A stretch of 6,879 nt of DNA from Nodosilinea sp. BSH.14 (GTDB lineage: Bacteria; Cyanobacteriota; Cyanobacteriia; Phormidesmidales; Phormidesmidaceae), in NCBI GenBank assembly GCA_023264315.1, contig JALQST010000108.1, forward strand, positions 1 to 6,879. Direction: 5' to 3'. The position numbers and the translations under genes are program-made. Shown here piece after piece: positions 1-5,986 of the stretch. Each line of letters starts with the position of its first letter. The stretch's first letter is position 1. The notes beneath the pieces were generated by a model. It saw only the letters and a program-made list of their open reading frames with translations, was not told the origin of the DNA and ran no database searches.

Positions 1-1373
1 ACTACAACACGGTGACGATGGCGACGGCGTGGGCGCTCCCGGCCGGCGCAACCCTGTACAGGCCCCCCGGGCAGCAGCAGCAGCAGGGGGGGGGGCAGCA
101 GGGGCAGGGGCAGCAGGGTGGTGAGGTTGGTAATCAACACCAGTTGCCAGAGGTGGTCGAAGTTGGTTTCCGTCACCCCCAGCCAGTGGGTGAGGATGGC
201 CCCCAACTCGTGGGAGACCAGCCCCGCCAGGTTCACAATCGACATCAGCAGGGCAAATAGGGTGGCCTCCACACCGGGCGGACAGAGCCGCGCCGACAGC
301 ACCAGCACGGGCATGAAGGCAATTTCCCCCATCACCGTCAGCACCAGGCTGTCGCCTAGGCTAAACCACTGGTCGTCAATGCCAAGGCTGCGATTGGCGT
401 GGGTGACGAGCAGCAGCATCGACATCCCCAGCACGCTAGACAGCACCGTTGACCAAGCAAAAATGGTACGGAAGGGCACCGTCTTCAGGAACCGCTGAAA
501 TACCCAAATGCCCAGCAACGCCGCCACGCTGGTGACGAGCCGCACCCGCCCCAGAAATTCTGGCTGAAAGCCGAGATCATTGGTGGTGAAAAAGAAGAAG
601 GCGGCATCGGCGGTGGGGGTCGCCTGCCACAGGAACAGAAACAGCGCTGGCATCCAAATGGCCCGCTGGCGAATGGCCTGCCAGAGTTGTCCCATCTGGC
701 CCTGAATCACCGACCAAGTGGGTGCTTTTTCGACGGGATCTTCCTGGATGATCCAGGCCACCAGGGACACCAGCAGCGGAAACGTCGCCGTGATGGCAAA
801 CACCATGCGGGTGCTGACCTGCTCTAGCAAGACGCCGCCGAGGTAGGCCGTCATCAACCCACCCACCGCCGACGCGCCCCAGGCCAAGGATTGCAGCGTA
901 CCCGCCTCGCCCTGGGATTCGCCCCGCGCCCGCTCCACCACCAGGGAATCCACAATCACGTCGCTGACGGCCACGGAGAGGGAACTGAGGGTAATGGCCA
1001 AAATCGCCGCCCAGCCGGACTGTACCACCGTGGCCAAGGCCAGCCAAGCCGCCGCCCCCAACAGCCCCGACAGCACCAAGTAGGGCCGCCGTCGGTAGCC
1101 GCCAATGGGCAAACCGTCGGAAATAAAGCCAAATAGGGGCTTAATCGTCCAGGGGAGGGCCGCGATCCCCGTCAACGCCGCCACCTCCGCCGGGGAGAGC
1201 CCCAGGTCATCCTTGAGGAAAAAGCTCACCGCTAGCCGCGCCAAGCCCAAAATGCCCTGCACGAAGTAGACCATCAAAATGGCCACGAGCTCGGAGGTAA
1301 GGGGTTGCCCCTGGAGAATTCGATTCTCTAGGAAACCTTTGATGCCCCCAGAGGACGATGACGATGTAGCCAT
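1..1373 (-). CDS. BT1-family folate/biopterin transporter (MFS), C-terminus cut by window edge
   Basis: Integral membrane carrier of the BT1 (folate-biopterin transporter) family in the major facilitator superfamily; the cyanobacterial member slr0642 of Synechocystis is a known folate carrier, so pterin or folate transport is the likely role. Translating back from the ATG at 1373 gives 457 codons with no stop. Family marks are a KPLFG...SD loop followed by GYRRRPYLVL (about residues 79-101), DVIVDSLVVERAR (138-150) and ATPTADAAFFFF (251-262), with many hydrophobic segments between about 25 and 425 and a short Ser-rich cytoplasmic start. The start fits the family; a purine-rich AAGGA lies 12 nt upstream, rather far. 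The final ~35 visible residues, after LLPLPLL, are low-complexity (Pro/Leu, then Arg-rich) and encoded by a C-run/CTG tract, so the true C-terminus is uncertain. It lies 159 bp behind the deaminase gene on the same strand. The family call is firm; the exact substrate is inferred. Confidence 0.9.
   Translation of the reverse strand, partial: MATSSSSSGGIKGFLENRILQGQPLTSELVAILMVYFVQGILGLARLAVSFFLKDDLGLSPAEVAALTGIAALPWTIKPLFGFISDGLPIGGYRRRPYLVLSGLLGAAAWLALATVVQSGWAAILAITLSSLSVAVSDVIVDSLVVERARGESQGEAGTLQSLAWGASAVGGLMTAYLGGVLLEQVSTRMVFAITATFPLLVSLVAWIIQEDPVEKAPTWSVIQGQMGQLWQAIRQRAIWMPALFLFLWQATPTADAAFFFFTTNDLGFQPEFLGRVRLVTSVAALLGIWVFQRFLKTVPFRTIFAWSTVLSSVLGMSMLLLVTHANRSLGIDDQWFSLGDSLVLTVMGEIAFMPVLVLSARLCPPGVEATLFALLMSIVNLAGLVSHELGAILTHWLGVTETNFDHLWQLVLITNLTTLLPLPLLPPPLLLLLPGGPVQGCAGRERPRRRHRHRVV
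72..116. repeat. Low-complexity CAG/poly-G tract in the transporter 3' end
   Basis: On the plus strand there are five tandem CAG triplets (72-86) running into an uninterrupted run of ten G (86-95), then further CAG and GGGG blocks to 116. On the coding (minus) strand this is a C-run followed by CTG repeats inside the transporter gene. The frame stays open through the tract as given. Losing one base would instead put a TAG stop at positions 4-2. Such a tract is prone to replication slippage and also to sequencing error; I cannot tell which applies. Confidence 0.8.
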
Positions 1374-1532
1374 AGACAAGCCGGATCCTTGACAGCCTTG
1401 AAGCAAGCCAATATTAAGAAATATCAACTTTGTCCTTCATCATAACCGGTCTCTCCAATGTCGGCAGGGAGGCGCATGTGCGTGGGAGCCGGACGGCTAA
1501 AGGGGTGAGGCTGACTGGAATACAGGATGGGA
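1374..1532. other. Intergenic spacer between deaminase and transporter genes
   Basis: This stretch holds several short signals of low certainty. A 14-bp AT-rich inverted repeat (ATATT-AAGA-AATAT, 1411-1424) sits about 40 bp before the transporter start and could be an operator. A possible minus-strand -10 box, TATGAT, is at 1444-1439, but no convincing -35 is seen. Two adjacent small dyads, CGCA-TG-TGCG (1473-1482) and AGCCG-GA-CGGCT (1487-1498), lie just past the deaminase stop. Neither is followed by a T-run, so they are at best a weak terminator. I see no coding capacity. Confidence 0.4.
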
Positions 1533-2621
1533 TTAGGACAGTGTCAGAGCTTCTAGATCGGAGGAACTCACATGGTCTGGATCGAAGACCTCTAACGTTA
1601 GGCTTTTGGCCTCCAGCAGCATATCCGTCAGCAGGGCGCTGGGGGGATGGTTATGGGGCCATGCAAAAGCATGGCGGAAGGAAGCTTCTTGGCAGGCTTG
1701 GAGAATGTCGAAACCGATCACATCGTGGGTGAGTAGGTTTTCGTACTCGAAGGGCAGGCGAACGTTGTGCAGTCCGGCGTTATCGGTGCAGATGGCGATG
1801 TCTACCCCGGCCTCAAAGCAGCGGTCGAACACGGTGCGAAGCTGGTGAATCTCTTGTAGGGTGCCCGTTTTGAGGTAGGTGGTGGGGCACACCTCCAGAC
1901 ATTGCCCCCGCGCCGCCAGTTCCGGCAGTAGTTCGGGATAGCGCAGGGGAATTTGGATGCCGTGGCCAATCCGCATCAGGTAGGGTAGCAGTTGAGGGTG
2001 GCATCCGGCGGGGGTTTCGTAGAGATGCCCGGTGGTGTTCAGACCCAACTGCTGGGCGCGTTGGTAAAGCTGGATGAACTCCTCCATGCGTTCAACGTAC
2101 TGGACATCGCCGCCGGCCACATCCACCGCGCAGACGTATTCGGGATATTGCGCCGCCAGTTCCACAATCGCCCGGTTAACCTCGTGGGGCAGGCTGGAGT
2201 GCATACACAAAATTTGCCGGGTGACGATGGGATATTCCACCTGCTGGCTGGCGCGGCCCACCACTTCCACAATGTTGGCCATGGCCTCAATGCGCTGGTT
2301 TTGGGGCAGGTGTTCGGGGGTGCGGAGGTAGGGGGTGTAGCGCAGTTCTAGGTAGGCCAAATTTTCAAAGATGTAGGCTCCGCGAATCAGGCGATAGATG
2401 AAGTAGGGCAGAGCTTCCTGGGTTTGCACACTTTCCACGAGGGTGTGCAGTTCGAGGTATTCCGCCAGGGTGTTGCGGGGCTGGGTATAGAACTGCTCGA
2501 AGGCGGCATAGTCGGCAAACTTGCCCGAGAGATCGGGTCGATTGCGCTGGAAATAGCGCCAGAGAATACGGGGAACGACCGATCCACCTAGATGACGGTG
2601 AAGTTCAGCATAGAGACTCAT
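1533..2621 (-). CDS. Adenosine deaminase-superfamily protein, cyanobacterial subtype
   Basis: Metal-dependent amidohydrolase-fold purine deaminase, 362 aa, cytosolic (no signal peptide). Family residues are visible in order: zinc ligands H8 and H10 in ELHRHLGGS; DVAGGD (167-172) for the substrate glycine loop; H199 and the catalytic acid E202 in GHLYE; RIGHG with H220; EVCPT (243-247); and zinc ligand D280 in CTDN. The canonical TDD motif reads TDN here, so the second Asp, which contacts the purine N7 in classical adenosine deaminase, is Asn281. HAGE reads HLYE. Substrate may therefore differ from plain adenosine. The start at 2621 is chosen over the in-frame ATG at 2702 because the family begins at LYAELHRHLGG and because AAGGA (2634-2630) lies 8 nt upstream. 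It has its own long upstream region and is probably not in the cobW transcript. The family call is firm; adenosine as substrate is only likely. Confidence 0.87.
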   Translation of the reverse strand: MSLYAELHRHLGGSVVPRILWRYFQRNRPDLSGKFADYAAFEQFYTQPRNTLAEYLELHTLVESVQTQEALPYFIYRLIRGAYIFENLAYLELRYTPYLRTPEHLPQNQRIEAMANIVEVVGRASQQVEYPIVTRQILCMHSSLPHEVNRAIVELAAQYPEYVCAVDVAGGDVQYVERMEEFIQLYQRAQQLGLNTTGHLYETPAGCHPQLLPYLMRIGHGIQIPLRYPELLPELAARGQCLEVCPTTYLKTGTLQEIHQLRTVFDRCFEAGVDIAICTDNAGLHNVRLPFEYENLLTHDVIGFDILQACQEASFRHAFAWPHNHPPSALLTDMLLEAKSLTLEVFDPDHVSSSDLEALTLS

Positions 2622-2629
2622 TGCAAGTG

Positions 2630-2634
2630 TCCTT
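2630..2634 (-). promoter_or_regulatory. Ribosome binding site that fixes the deaminase start
   Basis: AAGGA on the minus strand, 8 nt before the ATG at 2621. It supports that start over the longer reading frame beginning at 2702, whose 27 extra residues do not resemble the family N-terminus. Confidence 0.7.
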
Positions 2635-2806
2635 AATGATGGCGTCAAAACAATCGGACAACTAACCGTAGATAAGGCAAAATCATCAGGTGTGCCCATC
2701 ACCTTGATCGCGGAAATAACCCTTCAATACAGACTATTTTCATTACGCAAGGATCAGAATCATGTCCTACCTAACGCCCCTTGACCCCTGTCATCACTGT
2801 GGGCTT

Positions 2807-2877
2807 TCCCAGGTTGGGAGCCGCACCCGTGACGACATCAGAATGCTCTCAAACCACCGTAGTCGGGACTTCCCAAC
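2807..2877. repeat. Inverted-repeat cluster able to form alternative hairpins
   Basis: GTTGGGA (2813-2819) is the exact complement of TCCCAAC (2871-2877). A second helix, CCC (2826-2828) with GGG (2865-2867), lies inside it, giving an interrupted stem of about 65 nt. The same central segment can instead pair with its other neighbour: TCCCA (2807-2811), loop GGT, TGGGA (2815-2819). The two foldings exclude each other. On the minus strand this would lie about 190-260 nt before the deaminase ATG. I do not recognise it as a known RNA family. Confidence 0.45.
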
Positions 2878-2912
2878 TTCGGCGGACATCAAACAGGACA
2901 ACACCTTGTATG

Positions 2913-2927
2913 TAACGAAAAACGTTA
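2913..2927. repeat. Short perfect inverted repeat TAACG-A5-CGTTA
   Basis: Five-base arms flank a five-A centre in the AT-rich part of the gene-free stretch. It could be a protein-binding operator or simply chance; the size is too small to decide. Confidence 0.35.
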
Positions 2928-2937
2928 GAAAAATTAT

Positions 2938-2955
2938 TGTTCTATCTGTTCTATC
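2938..2955. repeat. Tandem 9-bp direct repeat (TGTTCTATC x2)
   Basis: Two exact back-to-back copies of TGTTCTATC. The 9-bp period is close to one helical turn, as expected for adjacent sites of a transcription factor, and the position is upstream of the deaminase leader. No factor can be named. Confidence 0.5.
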
Positions 2956-3050
2956 GCAAATTTCACAGATTGGCTATATCTTCAACAACACATTTAGGGC
3001 CAACCGCTAGCCTGCGTGGATTGAAAAAGTATTTCTCAGGCTGAGTTTTG

Positions 3051-3063
3051 CCCGCCCTGCGGG
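3051..3063 (-). terminator. Candidate hairpin terminator after the glycosyltransferase gene
   Basis: Seven bases past the stop codon there is a GC-rich dyad, CCCGC-AGG-GCGGG on the minus strand. It is followed by CAAAACT and not by a clean T-run; a second weak dyad and a TTTTT come about 20 nt later. Placement at the end of the two-gene unit is right, but the tail is poor, so this is tentative. Confidence 0.35.
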
Positions 3064-3070
3064 AAGCAAG

Positions 3071-4162
3071 CTACACCCTCAGCCCCAGATAGGCCACCAC
3101 GGCCTCCGCAATTTGGGTATTGCCGTCGGCGGGTAGGGAAAGATTCATGCGAGGTGGGGTCAGGGGCTCGGTGAGGAACGTCCAATCTTGCTGGAAAAAC
3201 TCGTCGGGCTGTAACACCCGGTGCCAGCAATGATCTTGGATGCCGTTGACCAAGATTGGCCCCTCGGCAAAGTCATTGCGGGTGAGGGTGATGACGGGAA
3301 CCCCTGTCCGACAGGCTTCCGAGAAGGTACTGTAGCCCGGTTTGCACACTATCTGACCGCAAATCGGCATTACATCCACCGGACGAAATCCCTTACGGGG
3401 CAGCGGCTTTAGGTTGGGCAACGGGGGCAGTCTGGGGTCAAAGGTGAGGAACTGCCAGTCGGGGAAACGGCTGAGTTGGTCATAGGGGATGGATTCTACT
3501 CCCAGTCCGCCAAAGGTCAGCAGTACCGTCCGCTCTGGGGGGGTGGAAAGGCCCAACTGTTCCCGCAGTTCTGCCACCGAGTAGCGCGGATTTCCTCCGG
3601 TGAGACCCATATCTTCAACCTTGGGAAACGCCGCCATCTCCTCGTGGAAGGGCAGACGAAATAGACGATCACACTGGCGAAACCAGTCCTCAATCCAGGC
3701 GACGGCCTCGGCAAAGTCGGCCCCAAAGGCGCGGTAGATAAAGTCCCAGCCGAAGTTGCTCATCATCCAGCAGGGCACCCCCGCCACCTGGGCCAGGGGC
3801 ACTGCCAGGGGCGGAATATCCGCCAGCACCAAGTTCACCCCCCGCTGTTTCAGGTAGGCCGCTTCATCAGCGACGAGATCGGCCTGGTGGGCACGAAGGT
3901 GATCCAGCTTAGCCAGGGTGGCGGGCAAGTCCATGGTGAAACTATCCGCCTGGATCACCCCAATATCCAGCGTCACGGGGCGATACTCGTAGGCCACGGG
4001 CAGGTATTCATCCAGCAACCATTGGGGGGCCGTGGTCGCCACAATTAGATCAACTTCGGGGGCCAAGGCTTTTACCGTTGCCGCTACCGAGGCCGCCCGC
4101 GTGGCATGGCCAAAGCCGTGGTTGGTGATGGACACGTAGAGGGTGGGAGATGCCATGGTCAC
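3071..4162 (-). CDS. GT-B fold glycosyltransferase-like protein (GT28/MurG-like)
   Basis: Predicted cytosolic sugar-nucleotide-dependent glycosyltransferase-like protein of 363 aa from a GTG start. The N-terminal Rossmann domain opens with YVSITNHGFGHATR (residues 9-22), a glycine/His loop that also begins the N-terminal domain of plant L-arabinokinases. The C-terminal half has VLLTFGGLG (213-221) and a sugar-nucleotide region, GQIVCKPGYSTFSEACRTG (269-287), matching the GT28 pattern of PG-(x)-T-x-x-EA. No membrane segment or signal peptide is seen. The start is ambiguous: GTG at 4162 has AGGGA 7 nt upstream, overlapping the cobW stop codon, while ATG at 4156 has a longer spacing. The 10-16 bp gap to cobW implies one transcript with likely translational coupling. 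Donor, acceptor and pathway cannot be told from sequence; a non-transferase sugar-binding role is possible. Confidence 0.75.
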   Translation of the reverse strand: MTMASPTLYVSITNHGFGHATRAASVAATVKALAPEVDLIVATTAPQWLLDEYLPVAYEYRPVTLDIGVIQADSFTMDLPATLAKLDHLRAHQADLVADEAAYLKQRGVNLVLADIPPLAVPLAQVAGVPCWMMSNFGWDFIYRAFGADFAEAVAWIEDWFRQCDRLFRLPFHEEMAAFPKVEDMGLTGGNPRYSVAELREQLGLSTPPERTVLLTFGGLGVESIPYDQLSRFPDWQFLTFDPRLPPLPNLKPLPRKGFRPVDVMPICGQIVCKPGYSTFSEACRTGVPVITLTRNDFAEGPILVNGIQDHCWHRVLQPDEFFQQDWTFLTEPLTPPRMNLSLPADGNTQIAEAVVAYLGLRV

Positions 4163-4172
4163 TTAGCGATCC

Positions 4173-5330
4173 CTAATGCCCAAAGCCCTTGCCCCGGCTA
4201 GTAGTGGGCAGACAGAGGCAGTGATTCAACTGCTCTCGCAGGGTGTCGTGATCCAGGTTTTGGCCAATTAACACCAGTTGGTTTTTGGGGGCACTTTTCC
4301 ACTCATCATCATCCAGGGAAAAGCGCTTGCCGCTGAGGTGGAAAATATGGCGCTTGGGGCTTTCCTCAAACCAGAGGATGCCCTTGGCTCGAAAGACCGA
4401 TTCCGGCAGTTGGTTATCCAGAAAATACTGGAACTTGCGAATGGCAAAGGGGCGGTCGCTAGCAAACGACAGGGAGGTGAACCCGTCGATGGCCAGGTGG
4501 TCGGAAGCGTAGTGGCCGTGGTCGTGGTCGTGCTCGTGATGATCATGCTCACAGTGGCCATGATCGTGATCGCAATGGCTGTGGTCGTGGTGATCGTGCC
4601 CGTGGTGGTCGTGACTGTGATCATGGCCGTGGGCATCGTGGTCGTGGCCACCGCTGGAAGCAAAGTACTGATCCGTCTCAAACAGGCCCACGCTGAGGAT
4701 CAGCGGCAGCGGCACCTCAGACTTCACGGTACGGAGAATCCGCGCCCCTTCTTTCACGTCGCGAATTTTCACCTCCAGCAGATCCAAATCCGCCTCGTCC
4801 ACCAAGTCGGCTTTGTTCAGCAGAATGATGTCGCCGTAGGCAATTTGGTTGTGAGCCGCCTGACTGTTGAAGAGATCCAGGCTGTAGTTCTCGGCATCCA
4901 CCACCGTGACGATGGAATCGAGTCGGGTTAAGTCCCGTAATTCCGTGCCCAAAAACGTTAGGGCAATGGGTAGCGGATCCGCCAAGCCCGTGGTTTCTAC
5001 CACCAGATAATCAATCTTGTCCTGACGTTCTAGCACCTTATACACCGCCTCCATCAGGTCGTTGTTGATGGTGCAGCAGATGCAGCCGTTGCTGAGTTCC
5101 ACCATGGTGTCGTCGCCCGTATCGGCGGTGATCAGCAGGTCGTTGTCAATGCCGATTTCCCCAAACTCGTTGACCAGTACAGCAGTTTTCAGCCCCTCCT
5201 GGTTGGTCAGAATGTGGTTGAGCAGGGTGGTTTTGCCGCTGCCCAGAAAGCCCGTAATGATGGTGACGGGAAGCCCATGCTTGGTATCGTCCATGGTCGA
5301 AGACGACAGGGGAGGCGCAACGGTAGACAT
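4173..5330 (-). CDS. COG0523/CobW-family GTPase with His-rich metal-binding insert
   Basis: G3E-family GTPase, probably a metal (zinc or cobalt) chaperone or inserter, 385 aa from the ATG at 5330. In order: Walker A GFLGSGKTT (27-35), EFGEIGID (55-62), the metal-binding CxCC in NGCICC (C83, C85, C86), VETTGLADP (111-119) and the guanine-specificity motif NKAD (172-175). A linker at 229-273 holds 23 His and 2 Cys in 45 residues. It is followed by the CobW C-terminal domain (about 281-372), then a short tail ending GKGFGH. In-frame alternatives are ATG at 5354 (393 aa) and 5294 (373 aa). I prefer 5330 because a TATAGT box at 5362-5357 would put transcription start beyond the 5354 ATG; no clear ribosome site favours any of them. 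It leads the unit with the glycosyltransferase and is divergent from rpmG. No Zur-type palindrome is evident upstream. The metal and client are unknown. Confidence 0.9.
   Translation of the reverse strand: MSTVAPPLSSSTMDDTKHGLPVTIITGFLGSGKTTLLNHILTNQEGLKTAVLVNEFGEIGIDNDLLITADTGDDTMVELSNGCICCTINNDLMEAVYKVLERQDKIDYLVVETTGLADPLPIALTFLGTELRDLTRLDSIVTVVDAENYSLDLFNSQAAHNQIAYGDIILLNKADLVDEADLDLLEVKIRDVKEGARILRTVKSEVPLPLILSVGLFETDQYFASSGGHDHDAHGHDHSHDHHGHDHHDHSHCDHDHGHCEHDHHEHDHDHGHYASDHLAIDGFTSLSFASDRPFAIRKFQYFLDNQLPESVFRAKGILWFEESPKRHIFHLSGKRFSLDDDEWKSAPKNQLVLIGQNLDHDTLREQLNHCLCLPTTSRGKGFGH
4512..4646 (-). repeat. His/Asp-rich coding repeat in the CobW-like GTPase
   Basis: Codons 229-273 of the GTPase are a run of CAC/CAT and GAC/GAT codons giving HDH, HDHH and HCEH units. 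The repetitive DNA leaves long valine-rich reading frames on the opposite strand, which are artefacts. The function is presumably to hold or buffer metal ions. Confidence 0.85.
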
Positions 5331-5356
5331 AGCAAATCGCACAAGGGAGAACATTC

Positions 5357-5362
5357 ACTATA
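5357..5362 (-). promoter_or_regulatory. Possible -10 box for the cobW-glycosyltransferase unit
   Basis: TATAGT on the minus strand, about 27 nt before the preferred cobW start. No recognisable -35 lies 16-18 nt upstream, so this is only suggestive. Confidence 0.25.
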
Positions 5363-5456
5363 CTAGCGACCAATCTCCCGGAATGCTTAAGGATCCCCTA
5401 GGGTGCCCCGGCGGGGAGGTTTTCGCTACTGGTTGGGGAAACGGGGAAATCAAATC

Positions 5457-5486
5457 TTGGCATTTATCGGCCTGCCGTGGGATAAT
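5457..5486 (+). promoter_or_regulatory. Sigma-70-type promoter for rpmG-rpsR
   Basis: TTGGCA (5457-5462) and GATAAT (5481-5486) each match the consensus at five of six bases, with an 18-nt spacer. Transcription would begin near 5493, leaving a leader of about 40 nt before rpmG. This is the strongest promoter-like signal in the window. Confidence 0.7.
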
Positions 5487-5534
5487 GAAAGACTGTGTCT
5501 TAACTTCTATCCGCACTACTCTAGGTGAACTGTC

Positions 5535-5723
5535 ATGGCTAAAGGCGTCCGCCTCGTCATTACCCTTGAGTGCACTGAATGCCGGACTAACCCGGACAAG
5601 CGCTCTAACGGTGTATCTCGCTACACCACCCAAAAGAACCGTCGCAACACGACGGGCCGCATCGAACTGAAGAAGTTCTGCACCCACTGCAACAAGCACA
5701 CCGTCCACAAAGAAATTAAGTAA
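5535..5723 (+). CDS. rpmG: 50S ribosomal protein L33
   Basis: Small basic protein of the large ribosomal subunit, 62 aa, near the tRNA exit site. The sequence begins MAKGVRLVITLECTEC and has two CxxC pairs (C13/C16 and C49/C52), so it is the zinc-ribbon (C+) form. The YTTQKNRRNTTGRIELKKFC stretch is typical of cyanobacterial and plastid L33. AGGTGA lies 6 nt before the ATG, and a good promoter lies upstream. rpsR starts 9 bp after the stop, so the two are cotranscribed, as is usual in cyanobacteria. The neighbouring divergent gene is a metal GTPase, which may be relevant to the zinc site. Confidence 0.97.
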   Translation: MAKGVRLVITLECTECRTNPDKRSNGVSRYTTQKNRRNTTGRIELKKFCTHCNKHTVHKEIK

Positions 5724-5732
5724 GCGACTCCC

Positions 5733-5948
5733 ATGGCCTATTTTCGTCGTCGAGTATCTCCAATCAAGCCCGAAGAAAAGATTGATTACAAAGATGTAGA
5801 CTTGCTCCGCAAGTTCGTCACCGAGCGCGGCAAAATTCTGCCCCGTCGGATTACTGGCTTGACCGCTCAGCAGCAGCGGGATCTCACCGTCGCCATCAAA
5901 CGCGCCCGCATTCTGGCCCTCCTCCCCTATGTGAACGGGGAAGGCTAG
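5733..5948 (+). CDS. rpsR: 30S ribosomal protein S18
   Basis: Small-subunit protein that pairs with S6 on the platform, 71 aa, full length for cyanobacteria. IDYKDVDLLRKF (17-28) and ILPRRITGLTAQQQRDL (35-51) followed by the IKRARILALLPY helix are diagnostic. It has no Cys, so it is the zinc-free form, unlike its L33 neighbour. There is only a weak ribosome site in the 9-bp gap after rpmG, suggesting translation coupled to or following L33. Confidence 0.97.
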   Translation: MAYFRRRVSPIKPEEKIDYKDVDLLRKFVTERGKILPRRITGLTAQQQRDLTVAIKRARILALLPYVNGEG

Positions 5949-5986
5949 GCTAGGGTAGAAGATGGTGAGTGTAGGGTAGGGCTTTG

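Larger units (their letters stand above)
2622..3070. other. 449-bp gene-free stretch upstream of the deaminase
   Basis: I find no convincing gene here. The part from about 2890 to 3010 is AT-rich and carries a small inverted repeat and a tandem 9-bp repeat. The part from about 2800 to 2880 is GC-rich and can fold (entries below). The only sizeable reading frame, plus strand 2762-3010 (82 aa), has an AAGGA 8 nt before its ATG, but it resembles no family I know and runs through the repeats, so I do not call it a gene. The stretch most likely holds the promoter and leader of the deaminase gene and the end of the cobW-glycosyltransferase transcript. A possible minus-strand promoter is TTGCGA (2961-2956) and TAATTT with a 17-nt spacer over the tandem repeat; both boxes are poor matches. 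Confidence 0.5.

Noticed and set aside
72..116. CRISPR or mobile-element repeat
   Set aside because: The tract is simple-sequence CAG/G within a coding frame, with no spacers or terminal repeats.
577..1047. 156-aa Gly/Arg-rich minus-strand frame
   Set aside because: Out-of-frame shadow of the BT1 transporter, whose own frame runs unbroken from 1373 to the window edge with family motifs.
2622..2702. 27-residue N-terminal extension of the deaminase
   Set aside because: The family begins at LYAELHRHLGG and a well-placed ribosome site supports the ATG at 2621.
2807..2877. tRNA, 5S rRNA, SRP RNA or cobalamin riboswitch
   Set aside because: No T-loop GTTCGA, no cloverleaf, and none of the conserved cores of those RNAs that I could match on either strand.
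2762..3010. 82-aa plus-strand reading frame with AAGGA 8 nt before its ATG
   Set aside because: No resemblance to any family I know, runs through the inverted and tandem repeats, and its AT-rich second half looks non-coding. A real small gene is not excluded.
4278..4931. 217-aa plus-strand frame opposite the CobW-like gene
   Set aside because: Its long valine-rich stretch is the mirror of the His/Asp codon repeat; the minus-strand gene has clear GTPase motifs.
5396..5416. Palindromes CCCTAGGG and CCCCG-G-CGGGG as a terminator between divergent genes
   Set aside because: Loops are too small for a stable hairpin and no gene reads into them; they may be chance GC-rich dyads.
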